In this document: piece after piece, positions 1 to 9,972 of the stretch
How positions within the stretch are numbered: the stretch's first letter is position 1
Layout: the number at the start of each line of letters is the position of its first letter
Assembly (NCBI GenBank): GCA_947454525.1
Contig: CANGJM010000011.1
Location: 59,619-123,618 of the forward strand
DNA length: 64,000 nt
Origin: Flavobacteriales bacterium
GTDB lineage: Bacteria; Bacteroidota; Bacteroidia; Flavobacteriales_D; Crocinitomicaceae
Direction of reading: 5' to 3'
Notes under the pieces: model-generated
The model's database searches: none
What the model was told of the DNA's origin: nothing
Seen by the model: the letters and a program-made list of their open reading frames with translations, nothing else
Program-made: the position numbers and the translations under genes

Positions 1-1859
1 GTGTAAATGCGTGTATCGTAACTATCGGTATCAAACAAAGCAAAACGCAGCGACAAATCAAATGGACTACTTTTCGGTTTGAAAATTAAATCCTGCGAAA
101 ACAACATTCCTTTCTCCGGGGTATTGCTCGCTCGGTGAACCGTTACGTATTCCAAACGCGTTTTGAGTGAGATGAATTCGTTTAAGACACAGGACATGTT
201 CAAACGGTAATTGCGCTGCATGACATCTTCGATTTCCGTGACGGTTCCATCGCTATCTCGGCTGTTTTTCTGACGCATTTGTTGACGAAAACGTCCGTAA
301 ATCTCAAAGGTTTTAGATGGCCTGTATACCGGCTGTAGCAAAATTTCATGTCCGTAGGATGGTGAATCGACGCCGTATTTCATCCAGGGAAATTTAAATA
401 AATCGACGTACGCGTTTAAGGACCAAGCGGAAGCAAGTTTCCATTTGACCGCTGCATACGTTCCCTCCTCGTTTTGTGTGTTACTTCCTTCAGAGAATCC
501 AGCATTGTACAAGGTTTGATAATCCTTTTGGTAGTTGCGGTACAAAACACCAAAGCTGAATCTTGGATCCAGGGACATCATCGCGGCATGCACCATTGCC
601 CATCCGTTTTGAGCAGCAACATCCGGACGCAGGACTTTGGAAACCTCTCCAAAGACATTCATGTTTCTAAATACATAACTGTAATCGGAGCTCAATGAAG
701 TGAAGGTTGTTCCACGGAAATCAAATTGATTGTAGTACTGAATATCCTTCGAATACGGCTTATCGTATCCCTGATGAACCAGTGCTCCACCCCAGCGAAA
801 AGCACCATTGACATACCGGACATTCGCTCCCAATATTCGTTCGTTCAGTCCGTTCTTTTTCGCAATTTCATTCGTCGTTCGGTGCAAACCAGTTAAGTCA
901 ATCGTCGAAACGAATTCCAACTCATCGTAAGTCGAATCTGACAAAGTAACACCGTCCATTTTCTTTTGTGAAGCGAACACAAGCAAGGACCAATTTCGGT
1001 ATCCAAAATCCGCAGCGGCACCACGTAAAAAACGAGATTCATCCACAGAGGTATAAGCGCGAATGGGAATCACTGTGCGCTTCATGGTTGTTAAATCGGC
1101 TGTTTTACCAAAAGCGTAACTGGACCAAAGATTTAGTCCTTGTCCAACTTGAATCTGGTAATCACCGATAACCGCCGACTTCAAATACTTTCCACCTTTA
1201 AAAAACGCATGAGCGGAATAAAAATCGAAACCTTGTTTTTGTGTTCCACGAAAAAACTGTTCTCCTGCGTCCTTTTCGGCGGTTATTCCCACGGAAATAT
1301 TAGTCTTGTAGGTATAGCGAAAACGGGAATAGTAGCGGTCGCCATTTCCGTAATAGTACTTATTCGAAGCTTGTTGAACAGAATCACTGACATCCAGATA
1401 TCCTGCTTTGGATTCCATCATGGGTTGGTAACGGATGTATTCCTCGAATTGTCCCTGCTTCATCGCTTCCTTCCACGTAATGTGCAATTGATCGAGACGG
1501 TCATCCACGTGAACGAACGGAAGAACCAACTGAATCACTTGAGCATCCCAATAGTTCAAACTTTGCAATTCATAAATAGAGATAAATTTACCAAAGGCCT
1601 TTCGGTGCAAGAGCACATCGTTGATTTGAACACCCGTGAGCAAATACAATTCCTCCAGTTCTTCACCGGTGGTTGTGTTGAGATTGATGGGATGATCGAA
1701 ATAATAATTCAGCTGTTCGATGATGTTGGTTAAGTCCATGTTTTCGGACTGCACTTGTTCAGAGATAAATTCGATGCGTTGCTGAATAATTTCACTGCGG
1801 TCTTGCGCAAAAACGTTCCCAAAGGACAGCAGAAGCAAGCAGCAGCAAAGGAATCTCAT
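1..1859 (-). CDS. Helix-hairpin-helix (ComEA-like N-terminus) envelope protein, 3' end cut off
   Basis: Reading the minus strand from ATG at 1859 gives an open frame of 619 codons running off the window at base 1, so the C-terminus is missing. The N-terminus is a signal peptide (MRFLCCCLLLLSFGNVFAQ). At about residues 50-90 there is a helix-hairpin-helix-like stretch with PINLNTTTGEELEEL and the LLTGVQINDVLLHRKAFG pattern, as in ComEA-type DNA-binding repeats. The rest is rich in aromatic and beta-type sequence; the last visible part includes RFALFDTDSYDTRIY, which suggests a beta-barrel or surface-exposed body. Large proteins of this make-up are common in Bacteroidota and usually have no assigned function. 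The start is 1 bp after the stop of the upstream barrel gene, so the two are probably co-transcribed. DNA binding is inferred only from the HhH resemblance. Confidence 0.8.
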   Translation of the reverse strand, partial: MRFLCCCLLLLSFGNVFAQDRSEIIQQRIEFISEQVQSENMDLTNIIEQLNYYFDHPINLNTTTGEELEELYLLTGVQINDVLLHRKAFGKFISIYELQSLNYWDAQVIQLVLPFVHVDDRLDQLHITWKEAMKQGQFEEYIRYQPMMESKAGYLDVSDSVQQASNKYYYGNGDRYYSRFRYTYKTNISVGITAEKDAGEQFFRGTQKQGFDFYSAHAFFKGGKYLKSAVIGDYQIQVGQGLNLWSSYAFGKTADLTTMKRTVIPIRAYTSVDESRFLRGAAADFGYRNWSLLVFASQKKMDGVTLSDSTYDELEFVSTIDLTGLHRTTNEIAKKNGLNERILGANVRYVNGAFRWGGALVHQGYDKPYSKDIQYYNQFDFRGTTFTSLSSDYSYVFRNMNVFGEVSKVLRPDVAAQNGWAMVHAAMMSLDPRFSFGVLYRNYQKDYQTLYNAGFSEGSNTQNEEGTYAAVKWKLASAWSLNAYVDLFKFPWMKYGVDSPSYGHEILLQPVYRPSKTFEIYGRFRQQMRQKNSRDSDGTVTEIEDVMQRNYRLNMSCVLNEFISLKTRLEYVTVHRASNTPEKGMLFSQDLIFKPKSSPFDLSLRFALFDTDSYDTRIY

Positions 1860-1860
1860 C

Positions 1861-2703
1861 TTACTTTACATCAAATTGAAAAGACACATGTGGCGACCAA
1901 CCGAGTAGTTGATGGTAGGCTGTTCCAAAATCTAACTGAAACTGATCTTTGAATCGTCCACCAACCCCAAAGGCGAAGGACAACGGAGCCGTTGAGATTC
2001 CCCCACGAAAATACCATTTCTCACTTGGCTTGTATTCCGTGGCAAATTTGACTTGAAGTGGCGAAATGACATTTTTTTCAAGTTCAACTAATACAATTAA
2101 CTGTTCCGACAAACGGTAGTTCATTCCCAACCGCAAGGCACTTGGTAAGCGTTCATTGAGATTTGGAGAAACCTTGGAACGACCAAGATTGACCGCCGCG
2201 AATCCGAAATGGATGCGTTCATTGAACTTTACTAATAATCCAAGATCCGCACTAAAGGAAACCGAAGTTCCGTAATTTTCATTTAATCGAAGCAGGTGAT
2301 GGTTTAACTTTACGCCCATGGAGACCTTTTCTGATAGGGCCATAGAAACACCTAGCCCACTTTTCATCGTCCGGTATTGCTGATAACCATAAAGTTGACT
2401 TCCAGCCGAAAGAACTACTTTTTTCACAGGAATGGCATACACCACGCCTTGGGACTGTAATTCTTTTAATCCAAATCGATTTTGGTAACTGATTCCGAAT
2501 GCTTGTTTTTTGATTCCCACAAGCGCCGCAGGATTATTCACGTGCGCCCAAACATCGTTGAGTGTCACGCTGGCATTCGCCAAGGACAAGGAACGAGCTC
2601 CATTGGTTAAATTCGTTTGACCCAAAGCGGATAAGGACAAAGAAATAGAGAATAAAATGACGAGTTGTTTCACAATCACTGAATTGAAGCAACTAAAATA
2701 CAT
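1861..2703 (-). CDS. PorV/PorQ-like outer-membrane beta-barrel protein
   Basis: 280 residues with an N-terminal signal peptide (VILFSISLSLSALGQ) followed by GARSLSLANASVTLNDVWAH and NNPAAL. This 'small residues, then NNPA(A/G)L' opening is typical of the PorV/PorQ/FadL-like barrel families in Bacteroidota. The remainder alternates short beta-strands and turns up to a terminal aromatic strand (SPHVSFQFDVK), as expected for an outer-membrane barrel. The ATG at 2703 leaves ten residues ahead of the signal peptide; GTG at 2673 (VKQLVILF) would give a cleaner signal peptide and is a real alternative. It lies directly upstream of the HhH gene in what looks like a two-gene unit. A role in type IX secretion is possible from family resemblance but unproven. 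Confidence 0.75.
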   Translation of the reverse strand: MYFSCFNSVIVKQLVILFSISLSLSALGQTNLTNGARSLSLANASVTLNDVWAHVNNPAALVGIKKQAFGISYQNRFGLKELQSQGVVYAIPVKKVVLSAGSQLYGYQQYRTMKSGLGVSMALSEKVSMGVKLNHHLLRLNENYGTSVSFSADLGLLVKFNERIHFGFAAVNLGRSKVSPNLNERLPSALRLGMNYRLSEQLIVLVELEKNVISPLQVKFATEYKPSEKWYFRGGISTAPLSFAFGVGGRFKDQFQLDFGTAYHQLLGWSPHVSFQFDVK

Positions 2704-2774
2704 TTTTCGATTGAATCAAGCCATAAGTTGTCGATTGTAATCGTTTAGTCGAAGTTCAATTCAAACTTCTGTCG

Positions 2775-2782
2775 TATATTTG
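2775..2782 (+). promoter_or_regulatory. Putative -7 box (TATATTTG) for mutAB
   Basis: TATATTTG matches the Bacteroidota -7 consensus TAnnTTTG and lies 22 bp ahead of the mutA ATG. No convincing -33 TTG is visible at the expected spacing, so this is a motif match only. Confidence 0.4.
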
Positions 2783-2804
2783 AAAAAAGAAACTTTAGAC
2801 AGCT

Positions 2805-4025
2805 ATGTCCAATTTAAACTACCCATTTGAACCCGTTGCTCATGAAGATTGGGTACTCCAAATTCACAAAGAATTACGCGGTCAAACGGAACAAATTGAA
2901 TTCAAAGACTCGATTGAAGAGTTGGAATTAAACATCACAGAAGTCCCGACAAACTTGCTCACCATTTCTTCTCCATCGGAATCGAATGAAGTAAACAGCG
3001 TGCATTTCGAGCGCATCGTGGATGAAAAAGAAAGTAACCGACGAATCCTCCTTGCTCTCATGCAAGGCGCGAATGCCTTATTCATCCGCATCGAAAAGGA
3101 AGAAGTAGATTGGAAGTTGGTGTTTGATCAAATTGAATTGGCGTACATCCGCACAGAGATACTCATGCAAGGAGAAGCACAGATCAGCCACTTAACGACA
3201 CAGTTAACGAAGGAACAACTTTCGCACATTGTGTTACTTTCTGACGAATTAAGAGACCAAAATCGCTCCACTTGCATTCCATATTTCAATGGATTCGAGT
3301 TACAGCAAATCGGAGCGAATGCGCAACAAGAATTAAGTTTAATCGCGACAGCTTACCACCACTATTTATCCGAAGGAAATCGTTCGGAAGTTGTATTTAG
3401 TGTAGGAGTCGGATCACAGTATTTTGTCCAAATGGCAAAAATACGCGCACTTCATTATTTGATTCAAAAAATTGCCGCGTTACATGGTGTCGCTCATCCA
3501 GCATACCGAATTCAAGCACACATCGGATGGACGAATAAATCCTTGAAGGATCCATACACAAATTTACTGCGTCAAACGAGTGAGGCGATGTCCGCTTATG
3601 CTGGCGGAGTTCAAGGACTTGTAATTCATCCGTGGGATGAATATGCGCAAGAAGGTAAAGAGGATTTTACGTTGCGTATGTCCTTGAATGTTTACAACTT
3701 ACTCAACGATGAAGCGCATTTTGACTGGGTACAAGATCCCATGAAAGGAAGTCGGATTGTGGAGGCGTTGACCGTTCAGATTGTCGAGAAAACATGGGGA
3801 CGCATTCAATCCTTATCCGAAGTTCATGGAAAAGAATTGATTGATACCTGTCTTTCGGACATCGCTCAAACCAGACTGAAACGTGAAGACGCATGGTTGA
3901 GCGGAAAAGAAAAACTCATTGGCGTGCATACATTCCTGAACAATGATGAAAGCAAAGCCAAATCATGGGGAACCATGCCCAACTATTTAGGAAAAGAATA
4001 TTTAACCGTTGAAAGAACACATTGA
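2805..4025 (+). CDS. mutA: Methylmalonyl-CoA mutase small subunit (MutA)
   Basis: 406 residues of the acyl-CoA mutase TIM-barrel family; with the adjacent large subunit it would form the heterodimer interconverting (R)-methylmalonyl-CoA and succinyl-CoA. Recognisable blocks are [45 protein letters not shown] and [22 protein letters not shown]. The protein ends soon after the barrel, so the degenerate cobalamin-like C-terminal domain of longer small subunits (around 600 residues in actinobacteria) is absent. No B12-binding DxHxxG motif is present, as expected of the non-catalytic chain. ATG at 2805 gives [16 protein letters not shown]. The stop is 1 bp before the preferred mutB ATG, so the pair is co-transcribed and perhaps translationally coupled. 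Confidence 0.93.
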   Translation: MSNLNYPFEPVAHEDWVLQIHKELRGQTEQIEFKDSIEELELNITEVPTNLLTISSPSESNEVNSVHFERIVDEKESNRRILLALMQGANALFIRIEKEEVDWKLVFDQIELAYIRTEILMQGEAQISHLTTQLTKEQLSHIVLLSDELRDQNRSTCIPYFNGFELQQIGANAQQELSLIATAYHHYLSEGNRSEVVFSVGVGSQYFVQMAKIRALHYLIQKIAALHGVAHPAYRIQAHIGWTNKSLKDPYTNLLRQTSEAMSAYAGGVQGLVIHPWDEYAQEGKEDFTLRMSLNVYNLLNDEAHFDWVQDPMKGSRIVEALTVQIVEKTWGRIQSLSEVHGKELIDTCLSDIAQTRLKREDAWLSGKEKLIGVHTFLNNDESKAKSWGTMPNYLGKEYLTVERTH

Positions 4026-4026
4026 G

Positions 4027-6159
4027 ATGAATAAAATCGATTTAAAAACGATTCCAGCTTTCGAAGTAGCGCATTCAACGGAACAGATGGACGTTGTTGA
4101 ACGAATGACGAACGAAGGATTTAGCGTGAAGTCCACATATACGTTGACAGATGTGGCGAACATCGAGCACACGCAATTCACTTCCGGATTCGCGCCATAC
4201 CTTGGTGGACCATACGCTTCTATGTATGTGTCCAAACCTTGGACCATTCGTCAATACGCCGGATTTTCCACAGCGGAAGAGTCCAATGCATTCTACCGTA
4301 GAAATTTAGCTGCCGGACAAAAAGGATTATCCGTAGCCTTCGATTTAGCAACACACCGCGGTTACGATTCCGATCATGAGCGCGTGAAAGGCGATGTTGG
4401 AAAAGCAGGTGTTGCGATTGATTCCATCGAGGACATGAAACGCTTATTCGACCAAATTCCATTGGGAGAAATGTCCGTTTCCATGACCATGAACGGAGCC
4501 GTTTTGCCCATCATGGCTTTTTACATTGCTAGTGCATTGGAACAAGGCGTGAGTTTAGCCGAATTAAGCGGAACCATTCAGAACGATATCCTGAAGGAAT
4601 TCATGGTGCGAAACACCTACATTTATCCACCTACCCCATCGATGCGCATCATCGCGGATATCTTTTCATACACTTCGCAAAACATGCCAAAATTTAATTC
4701 CATCAGTATTTCTGGCTACCACATGCACGAAGCTGGAGCAACAGCCGCATTGGAATTAGCCTATACACTAGCCGATGGAATCGAGTACGTGCGAACAGGA
4801 CTCAACGCTGGACTAAAAATTGATGAATTTGCACCGAGATTAAGTTTCTTTTGGGCAATTGGCATGAATCACCATGTTGAGGTAGCAAAATTGCGTGCTG
4901 GGCGACTGTTGTGGGCGAAATTGATCAAAGAATTCAATCCATCTTCTGCGAAGTCCTTGGCCTTACGAACACATTGTCAAACATCTGGATGGTCACTAAC
5001 CGAACAAGATCCATTTAACAATGTGGCGCGAACGTGTATTGAAGCACTTTCTGCTGTTTTGGGTGGGACACAATCCTTACACACCAATGCCTTAGATGAA
5101 GCCATCGCTTTACCGACTGACTTTTCCGCACGCATTGCTCGAAACACGCAAATCTACTTGCAAACGGAAACAGGAATCACCTCGTTTATCGATCCAAGTG
5201 CTGGAAGTTACTACATTGAATCACTGACGAATGAATTGGTCAATCAAGCATGGACACTCATTCAAGAAGTAGAGGAATTAGGTGGAATGGCAAAAGCCAT
5301 CGAAACAGGCATTCCGAAAATGCGCATTGAAGAAGCGGCAGCAAAAAAACAAGCGCGCATTGATTCCAATCAAGAAATCATTGTCGGGGTAAATCGCTAC
5401 CAGAACGAAGACAAGTCTGACTTTGACATTCTAGAAATCGACAATTCAAAAGTGCGCGATGCACAAATTGAGGGATTGAATGCACTGAAATCAAAAAGAG
5501 ATGAGGATCTTGTTCAGAAACTTTTAATCGAATTAGAACAAGCCGCGAAAGACGAAAACGGAAATTTATTGGAAATTGCCATCAGAGCAGCGCAGGCGCG
5601 TTGTACGTTGGGAGAAATTTCCGATGCCTTGGAACGAGTTTACGGACGCTACCAAGCAGTGATTCGATCCATTAGCGGTGTCTATTCCAAAGAAATTATG
5701 AAAGATGAAGACTTTATTCAAGCCAAAGAACTCGTTGAGCGCTTTGCGAAATTGGAAGGAAGACGACCAAGAATCATGATTGCGAAAATGGGGCAAGATG
5801 GTCATGACCGTGGCGCAAAAGTGATTGCGACATCCTTTGCTGATATTGGCTTTGATGTGGACATTGGACCACTTTTCCAAACACCTGGAGAAGCTGCCAA
5901 GCAAGCGATCGAAAATGATGTGCACATTTTAGGCGTTTCCTCTCTTGCTGCTGGACATAAAACCTTGGTTCCAGAAGTCATTGCAGCGTTGAAAAAACTG
6001 AACAGATCAGACATCATGGTCGTTGCTGGAGGAGTTATTCCGCAACAAGACTACGACTTTTTATATGATGCAGGTGTATTTGGAATTTACGGTCCCGGGA
6101 CTAAAATTGCCAAAGCTGCGCAGGAGATATTAAAGCTCCTCATTAAAAGTCATGAATAA
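4027..6159 (+). CDS. mutB: Methylmalonyl-CoA mutase large (catalytic, B12-binding) subunit (MutB)
   Basis: About 710 residues. The N-terminal TIM barrel binds the CoA substrate ([69 protein letters not shown]). The C-terminal Rossmann domain binds adenosylcobalamin: [19 protein letters not shown] carries the DxHxxG motif, with the cobalt-ligating histidine near residue 593, followed by [17 protein letters not shown]. The enzyme links propionate and odd-chain/branched substrate breakdown to the TCA cycle, or runs in reverse. A TTG at 4009 extends the frame 18 bp into mutA, but the ATG at 4027 just after the mutA stop is the more plausible start. No MeaB/ArgK chaperone gene follows; the next gene is unrelated. 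Confidence 0.96.
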   Translation: MNKIDLKTIPAFEVAHSTEQMDVVERMTNEGFSVKSTYTLTDVANIEHTQFTSGFAPYLGGPYASMYVSKPWTIRQYAGFSTAEESNAFYRRNLAAGQKGLSVAFDLATHRGYDSDHERVKGDVGKAGVAIDSIEDMKRLFDQIPLGEMSVSMTMNGAVLPIMAFYIASALEQGVSLAELSGTIQNDILKEFMVRNTYIYPPTPSMRIIADIFSYTSQNMPKFNSISISGYHMHEAGATAALELAYTLADGIEYVRTGLNAGLKIDEFAPRLSFFWAIGMNHHVEVAKLRAGRLLWAKLIKEFNPSSAKSLALRTHCQTSGWSLTEQDPFNNVARTCIEALSAVLGGTQSLHTNALDEAIALPTDFSARIARNTQIYLQTETGITSFIDPSAGSYYIESLTNELVNQAWTLIQEVEELGGMAKAIETGIPKMRIEEAAAKKQARIDSNQEIIVGVNRYQNEDKSDFDILEIDNSKVRDAQIEGLNALKSKRDEDLVQKLLIELEQAAKDENGNLLEIAIRAAQARCTLGEISDALERVYGRYQAVIRSISGVYSKEIMKDEDFIQAKELVERFAKLEGRRPRIMIAKMGQDGHDRGAKVIATSFADIGFDVDIGPLFQTPGEAAKQAIENDVHILGVSSLAAGHKTLVPEVIAALKKLNRSDIMVVAGGVIPQQDYDFLYDAGVFGIYGPGTKIAKAAQEILKLLIKSHE

Positions 6160-6213
6160 TTTTTTGTAAATTCGGCACAATAATTGAAAAGCCTCAATAA
6201 AAGAACAAAGCTT

Positions 6214-7359
6214 ATGTTTTCAAAAAAAATAATTTTTACGGGTTTACTTAGCCTACTTTGGATGAGTAGTCAACTTTTTGCACAACAACCAAGTTTGCAA
6301 TTAAAGGAATCCAAAAGAGTGATTACCCTTGACGACGAGGGAAGTAAAACGAACCGCATCGAGATGAAATCTGTTTTCACTCCAGCAGGAACAAAGAAAG
6401 TAGCGACACTTTGGACAATCTCCGGAACGAAGGACAAAGATTGGTCTTTTACAAAAGGAGATGAGAAGGCAGATATTATCGAAGTTGAATTCAAAAAAGT
6501 CGGTAATTACAGCGTTTCATTGTCCGTAACGTATTCCAAATCAAAAAAACTGAAAAACGGAGAAGTTGAGGAAGAAGAATTTGACATCTCTGAGGATCGT
6601 GACAACTTTATCACCGTAACGAACAACTTGGATGAATTAACACAAATTCATGCAGATAGTAACTTCGTTAAATTGGTGAAAAGAGCTTCTGACTACGTAG
6701 TTAAACCAAAGTACGCTGGTGATCCAACACCATACATTTTCTTAGCGAAAGGATTTTACGGAATGTACCGCAAGGATTTAAAAGATCCAGCTATTCAAGA
6801 TCCATTTGACGAGGCAGTTACGGCAACAGCAACAGCGATTGAAAAAGATGATAATGGAATCTTCCGTATGCCTATTCACGAAATGTGGTTAAACAACTTC
6901 CAAAGTGAATTATTAGACAATGGAATCATATACCGTTTAGAGGACGAAGATGGATATCCTGTTCTTTATTCAAACGCGAATAAAGAGAAACTAACAGAAG
7001 TAACTGTAGAAATGCTAGATGCGGCGGAACAATATTCTACCATTACTAAAAATCCAATGGCGATTAAATTTGTTGAAGCAGCGATTCGTTTTCAAAACAA
7101 AGATGCGAAAACAGCAAACCTTATTTGGAAAACGGAAATTCCAAACCTGATGAAGTTAACAGACTTAGAGAACTTCACAGATGCTGACAAAGATGCCCTA
7201 AGAACTGGAGTTATTTTAAGTGCACAACAAATGATCAAACGCGATGGAAATACAGCGAATGCACGAGCGATGTTGAAGCATGTATCGAAATGGTTTGAAT
7301 ACGACAAAGACTTTATTGCTTTTTACGAAAAGAAATACAATAGCTTCGAAACGGAATAA
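6214..7359 (+). CDS. Secreted protein of unknown function with Ig/PKD-like N-terminal region
   Basis: I do not recognise a named family. From ATG 6214 the protein starts MFSKKIIFTGLLSLLWMSSQLFAQ, a clear signal peptide; an upstream TTG at 6184 would place ten residues ahead of it and is rejected. Residues about 30-120 are beta-rich with TLWTISGTKDKDWSF and VEFKKVGNYSVSLSVTYSK, the pattern of a PKD/Ig-like fold. The following 250 residues look mainly helical, with a tail resembling a repeat-type helical domain. The length is 381 residues. It stands 54 bp after mutB and ends at a strong hairpin terminator, so it may be read through from mutB or be its own unit. Periplasmic location is likely. 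Function unknown. Confidence 0.75.
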   Translation: MFSKKIIFTGLLSLLWMSSQLFAQQPSLQLKESKRVITLDDEGSKTNRIEMKSVFTPAGTKKVATLWTISGTKDKDWSFTKGDEKADIIEVEFKKVGNYSVSLSVTYSKSKKLKNGEVEEEEFDISEDRDNFITVTNNLDELTQIHADSNFVKLVKRASDYVVKPKYAGDPTPYIFLAKGFYGMYRKDLKDPAIQDPFDEAVTATATAIEKDDNGIFRMPIHEMWLNNFQSELLDNGIIYRLEDEDGYPVLYSNANKEKLTEVTVEMLDAAEQYSTITKNPMAIKFVEAAIRFQNKDAKTANLIWKTEIPNLMKLTDLENFTDADKDALRTGVILSAQQMIKRDGNTANARAMLKHVSKWFEYDKDFIAFYEKKYNSFETE

Positions 7360-7383
7360 ATGAACATTCGAATCTTAAAAACT

Positions 7384-7413
7384 AAAAAAGGAAGTGAACG
7401 CTTCCTTTTTTTT
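7384..7413 (+). terminator. Rho-independent terminator
   Basis: An 11-bp stem (AAAAAAGGAAG pairing with CTTCCTTTTTT) with a 6-nt loop TGAACG, followed by further Ts. It lies 24 bp downstream of the unknown secreted protein and just ahead of the next promoter box. The A-run on the left arm lets it work for either strand. Confidence 0.85.
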
Positions 7414-7420
7414 ATGCACG

Positions 7421-7428
7421 TATATTTG
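7421..7428 (+). promoter_or_regulatory. -7 box TATATTTG, four bases from the ATG
   Basis: An exact TAnnTTTG match ending 4 bp before the ATG at 7433. If this box is used, transcription would begin at or very close to the start codon, giving a leaderless or near-leaderless mRNA. Confidence 0.45.
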
Positions 7429-7432
7429 ATGT

Positions 7433-7720
7433 ATGAAAATTCAAATCCCTACTTACCTCAGAAATAAATACATCCTAACCGGGATTGTTTTCATGATCTA
7501 CTTTCTGTTTTTAGATGATTGGGATGTTTTCACACTGATCTCACAACAACGTAAAGTCAATCAGCTGACGGAACAAAACATGGAAATGTCTAAGCAGCTC
7601 AAAGAAACGAAGCAAATACTTCGCCGCTTGAAAAATCCAGACTATTTGGAAGCGTATGCACGTTCAGAGAAATTCTTTAAACGTGATGATGAAGAGATTT
7701 TTGTGATTACTTATAAATAA
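7433..7720 (+). CDS. Septum formation initiator family protein (FtsB/DivIC-like)
   Basis: 95 residues with the layout of FtsB/DivIC: a short cytoplasmic N-terminus, one membrane segment (about residues 14-28, LTGIVFMIYFLFLDDWD), a periplasmic coiled coil (about 36-70, QQRKVNQLTEQNMEMSKQLKETKQ) and the family's C-terminal block (NPDYLEAYARSEKFFKRDDEEIFVI). Members bridge FtsQ/DivIB and FtsL in the divisome and help to activate septal peptidoglycan synthesis. The gene is single, preceded by a terminator and a promoter box, and its last 14 bp overlap the convergent SpoIID-like gene. The length and motif order fit the family well. Confidence 0.88.
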   Translation: MKIQIPTYLRNKYILTGIVFMIYFLFLDDWDVFTLISQQRKVNQLTEQNMEMSKQLKETKQILRRLKNPDYLEAYARSEKFFKRDDEEIFVITYK

Positions 7721-8855
7721 GGATCGTTCGGTCAATCAACCTCATTTCTGGATAATAATACCCAAGAATCTGATCGAAAGAATAGCCTTTTTTGGCCATA
7801 TTCATTGCTCCTTCCTGACATAGTCCAACACCGTGACCGAAACCTCGTCCGTGAAGCACCATATCCTCACCTTCCATATCCACATCGAAAAACGTTGATT
7901 TTAATTTGAACTGCTCACGCAAGTCACGAAGTGGAATGCCATAAACGGGGTGAATGTAAAACGCAGATCGTTGTTCTTGGACAAAATGCTGCAGCAAAGC
8001 ATAACTAACCGAATCCGCAATTGGAAAACTGTATTTGTCCACCAAAAATTTTGTCCATTGTTCTTTCGGAATTCTTTTCTCCCATTTCGCCTGCTGTGTA
8101 TGAATGCAAAAAGTATCCTTGAAGGAACATAAGTTGGGAATTTCTTCATTCCATACATAGTGTGGTTCAGACGTTTGTCCACCACAATTCGCATGAAAAT
8201 ACGTTGGATACAATTCTCCACCTTGATCAATCATGACGAGTCCACGAGTTTGATGCACGGCTGAATCAATCGTCACCGTTGCACTGCGATGGTGTAAATA
8301 CGCTTGACAATGAACACGGTCACAGAGGTTGTATCCATTGTCCTTGTGTTTACTCCAATATTTCATCGCGTATGTTCGGCTAATCACCGCTTGCGCTTTG
8401 TAGTAATTCAACCTTTGACCAGGACCACCTTCCGATTCCACCACACCTTCTAGATAGGTTTCCATATCGAGGTTATTGACCAAGTTCAATGCTTCTTTTC
8501 TGATTTCGATATCAAAATCTCCTTCATACGAACGTTGTTTCGCCGCGGGAAGGATCAAGCGCACTTGTAAATAATCTTCTTGCTTATCCTGAATCAAGCG
8601 AATGGACTTCCCTCTCCCCTTTTCAACTCCGTTCACGAGCACTCGGACTACCCCTCCGGTATAGGTTGCTTTGAAAATATCTGCAGGACCTAATTTTGCT
8701 AATTGGATCGTATCCTTGAACACGAAATACGTTCCTTTCCCTACAATCCCCTCTATTTCCTTGATGGATTTATCCGAAAATAATCCCACGCGGATATTTT
8801 GAGCATTTAAGAATGCCGGACAAAACACAAGGAGGAAAAGTAGGATTCTGAGCAT
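7707..8855 (-). CDS. SpoIID/LytB domain protein
   Basis: 382 residues with a signal peptide (MLRILLFLLVFCPAFLNAQ). The SpoIID core occupies roughly residues 115-375: MEAYLEGVV-type block (DMETYLEGVVESEGG), then YYKAQAVISRTYAMKY, the HCQAYLHH stretch, YPTYFHANCGGQTSEP, and near the end LHGRGFGHGVGLCQEGAMNMAKKG followed by ILGYYYPE. In Bacillus, SpoIID is a lytic transglycosylase acting on denuded glycan; LytB family members modulate amidases. Here it is probably a periplasmic peptidoglycan enzyme or amidase modulator in a non-sporulating bacterium. The start ATG abuts the lpxB stop with no gap, making it the last gene of the surE-small protein-lpxB run. Confidence 0.9.
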   Translation of the reverse strand: MLRILLFLLVFCPAFLNAQNIRVGLFSDKSIKEIEGIVGKGTYFVFKDTIQLAKLGPADIFKATYTGGVVRVLVNGVEKGRGKSIRLIQDKQEDYLQVRLILPAAKQRSYEGDFDIEIRKEALNLVNNLDMETYLEGVVESEGGPGQRLNYYKAQAVISRTYAMKYWSKHKDNGYNLCDRVHCQAYLHHRSATVTIDSAVHQTRGLVMIDQGGELYPTYFHANCGGQTSEPHYVWNEEIPNLCSFKDTFCIHTQQAKWEKRIPKEQWTKFLVDKYSFPIADSVSYALLQHFVQEQRSAFYIHPVYGIPLRDLREQFKLKSTFFDVDMEGEDMVLHGRGFGHGVGLCQEGAMNMAKKGYSFDQILGYYYPEMRLIDRTILIYK

Positions 8856-9971
8856 TTAGTTCAAGTATTGAATTAAATCCACAGCCATCTTTTCACTGCA
8901 TCCGTCTGTACCAAGCAAGGCAATTAGCTGATCATAGGATTTCAACATTTCTGTTCGTTGTTCCTTTCCTTGAAGCAATTTTCGCAACTCCTCAATCATC
9001 AACTCACTTTGACAGTCCTGTTGAATCAATTCACGAACAACTTCTTTGTCCATGATTAAATTCACCAGAGAAATAAATTTAATCTTCACGAGTGCTTTTG
9101 CAATACGGTAAGAGATGGCTGAACTTTTATAACAGACAACTTGAGGAACTCTGAACAAGGCAGTTTCCAAGGTTGCAGTCCCAGAAGTCACCAACGCCAT
9201 GTCCGCTTGACTCAATAATGGATACGTTTGATTTTGAATCAAAGTCACATTTTCGTCCAATTGAAATTCCTGGTAAAACGACACCGGTAAATTTGGTGCG
9301 CCAGCAATTACGATTTGATGCGTTTCTTGGAAAGCTTTCGCCGCTGTCAACATCAACGGAAGTTTTTTCTTTAATTCTTGTTTACGGCTTCCAGGCAATA
9401 AGGCTAGAACAGGTTTCGAAGTTGGAAGTGCTAATGTTGTTTTTTCCTGTTGATAAAAACGTTCAATTTCATCCAACAGCGGATGTCCAAAATACTGAAC
9501 CTCCATCTCGAATTTACGATAAAACGCAGGTTCAAAAGGCAGGATCGTATACATGCGATCAACATCTCTTTTGATTTGATGAATGCGGTTTTCTTTCCAC
9601 GCCCAAACCGTTGGAGAAATATAGTAAATCACTTTCATTCCTTTCGACTTTGCCCATTTTGCCATGCGCAAATTAAATCCCGGATAATCGACGAGTAGCA
9701 ATACATCTGTTTGAAAATCGGTGATTTGTTGCTTACATAACTTGAAATTTCTCAGAATCGTTGGCAGGTTTTGCAATACTTCCACGAAGCCCATAAACGC
9801 GAGGTCACGAATGTGTTTTTTCAATTCAACTCCTTCTGCCGAAAGTCGGTCGCCACCCCAAGCTTGAAATTCAAAGTCCGAACTGTTTTTTTTCCAAGCG
9901 CGAACGAGGTTTGCTGCATGCAAGTCTCCTGATGCTTCGCCACTGAGAATAAAAACCTTTTTCTTGGACAT
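8856..9971 (-). CDS. lpxB: Lipid-A-disaccharide synthase (LpxB)
   Basis: 371 residues, family GT19 length. LpxB transfers 2,3-diacylglucosamine-1-phosphate from UDP-diacylglucosamine onto lipid X at the inner membrane's cytoplasmic face, giving the lipid A disaccharide. Visible family blocks are FILSGEASGDLHAANLVRAWK at the N-terminus, LAFMGFVEVL, LLVDYPGFNLRMAKWAK, YYISPTVWAWKENRIHQIKRDVDRMYTILPFE, FYGHPLLD-type (YFGHPLLDEI), LALLPGSRKQE and the donor-site segment ALVTSGTATLETALFRVPQVVCYK. It begins 1 bp after the small membrane protein stop. The gene indicates an LPS-bearing outer membrane. Confidence 0.97.
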   Translation of the reverse strand: MSKKKVFILSGEASGDLHAANLVRAWKKNSSDFEFQAWGGDRLSAEGVELKKHIRDLAFMGFVEVLQNLPTILRNFKLCKQQITDFQTDVLLLVDYPGFNLRMAKWAKSKGMKVIYYISPTVWAWKENRIHQIKRDVDRMYTILPFEPAFYRKFEMEVQYFGHPLLDEIERFYQQEKTTLALPTSKPVLALLPGSRKQELKKKLPLMLTAAKAFQETHQIVIAGAPNLPVSFYQEFQLDENVTLIQNQTYPLLSQADMALVTSGTATLETALFRVPQVVCYKSSAISYRIAKALVKIKFISLVNLIMDKEVVRELIQQDCQSELMIEELRKLLQGKEQRTEMLKSYDQLIALLGTDGCSEKMAVDLIQYLN

Positions 9972-9972
9972 C

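Noticed and set aside
1140..1733. 197-codon plus-strand ORF and several others between 474 and 1952
   Set aside because: They lie opposite the helix-hairpin-helix gene, whose minus-strand frame has a signal peptide and family motifs and is open through the whole stretch.
4009..4026. TTG start of mutB overlapping mutA
   Set aside because: An ATG at 4027, 1 bp after the mutA stop, gives the expected N-terminus; the upstream extension has no family support.
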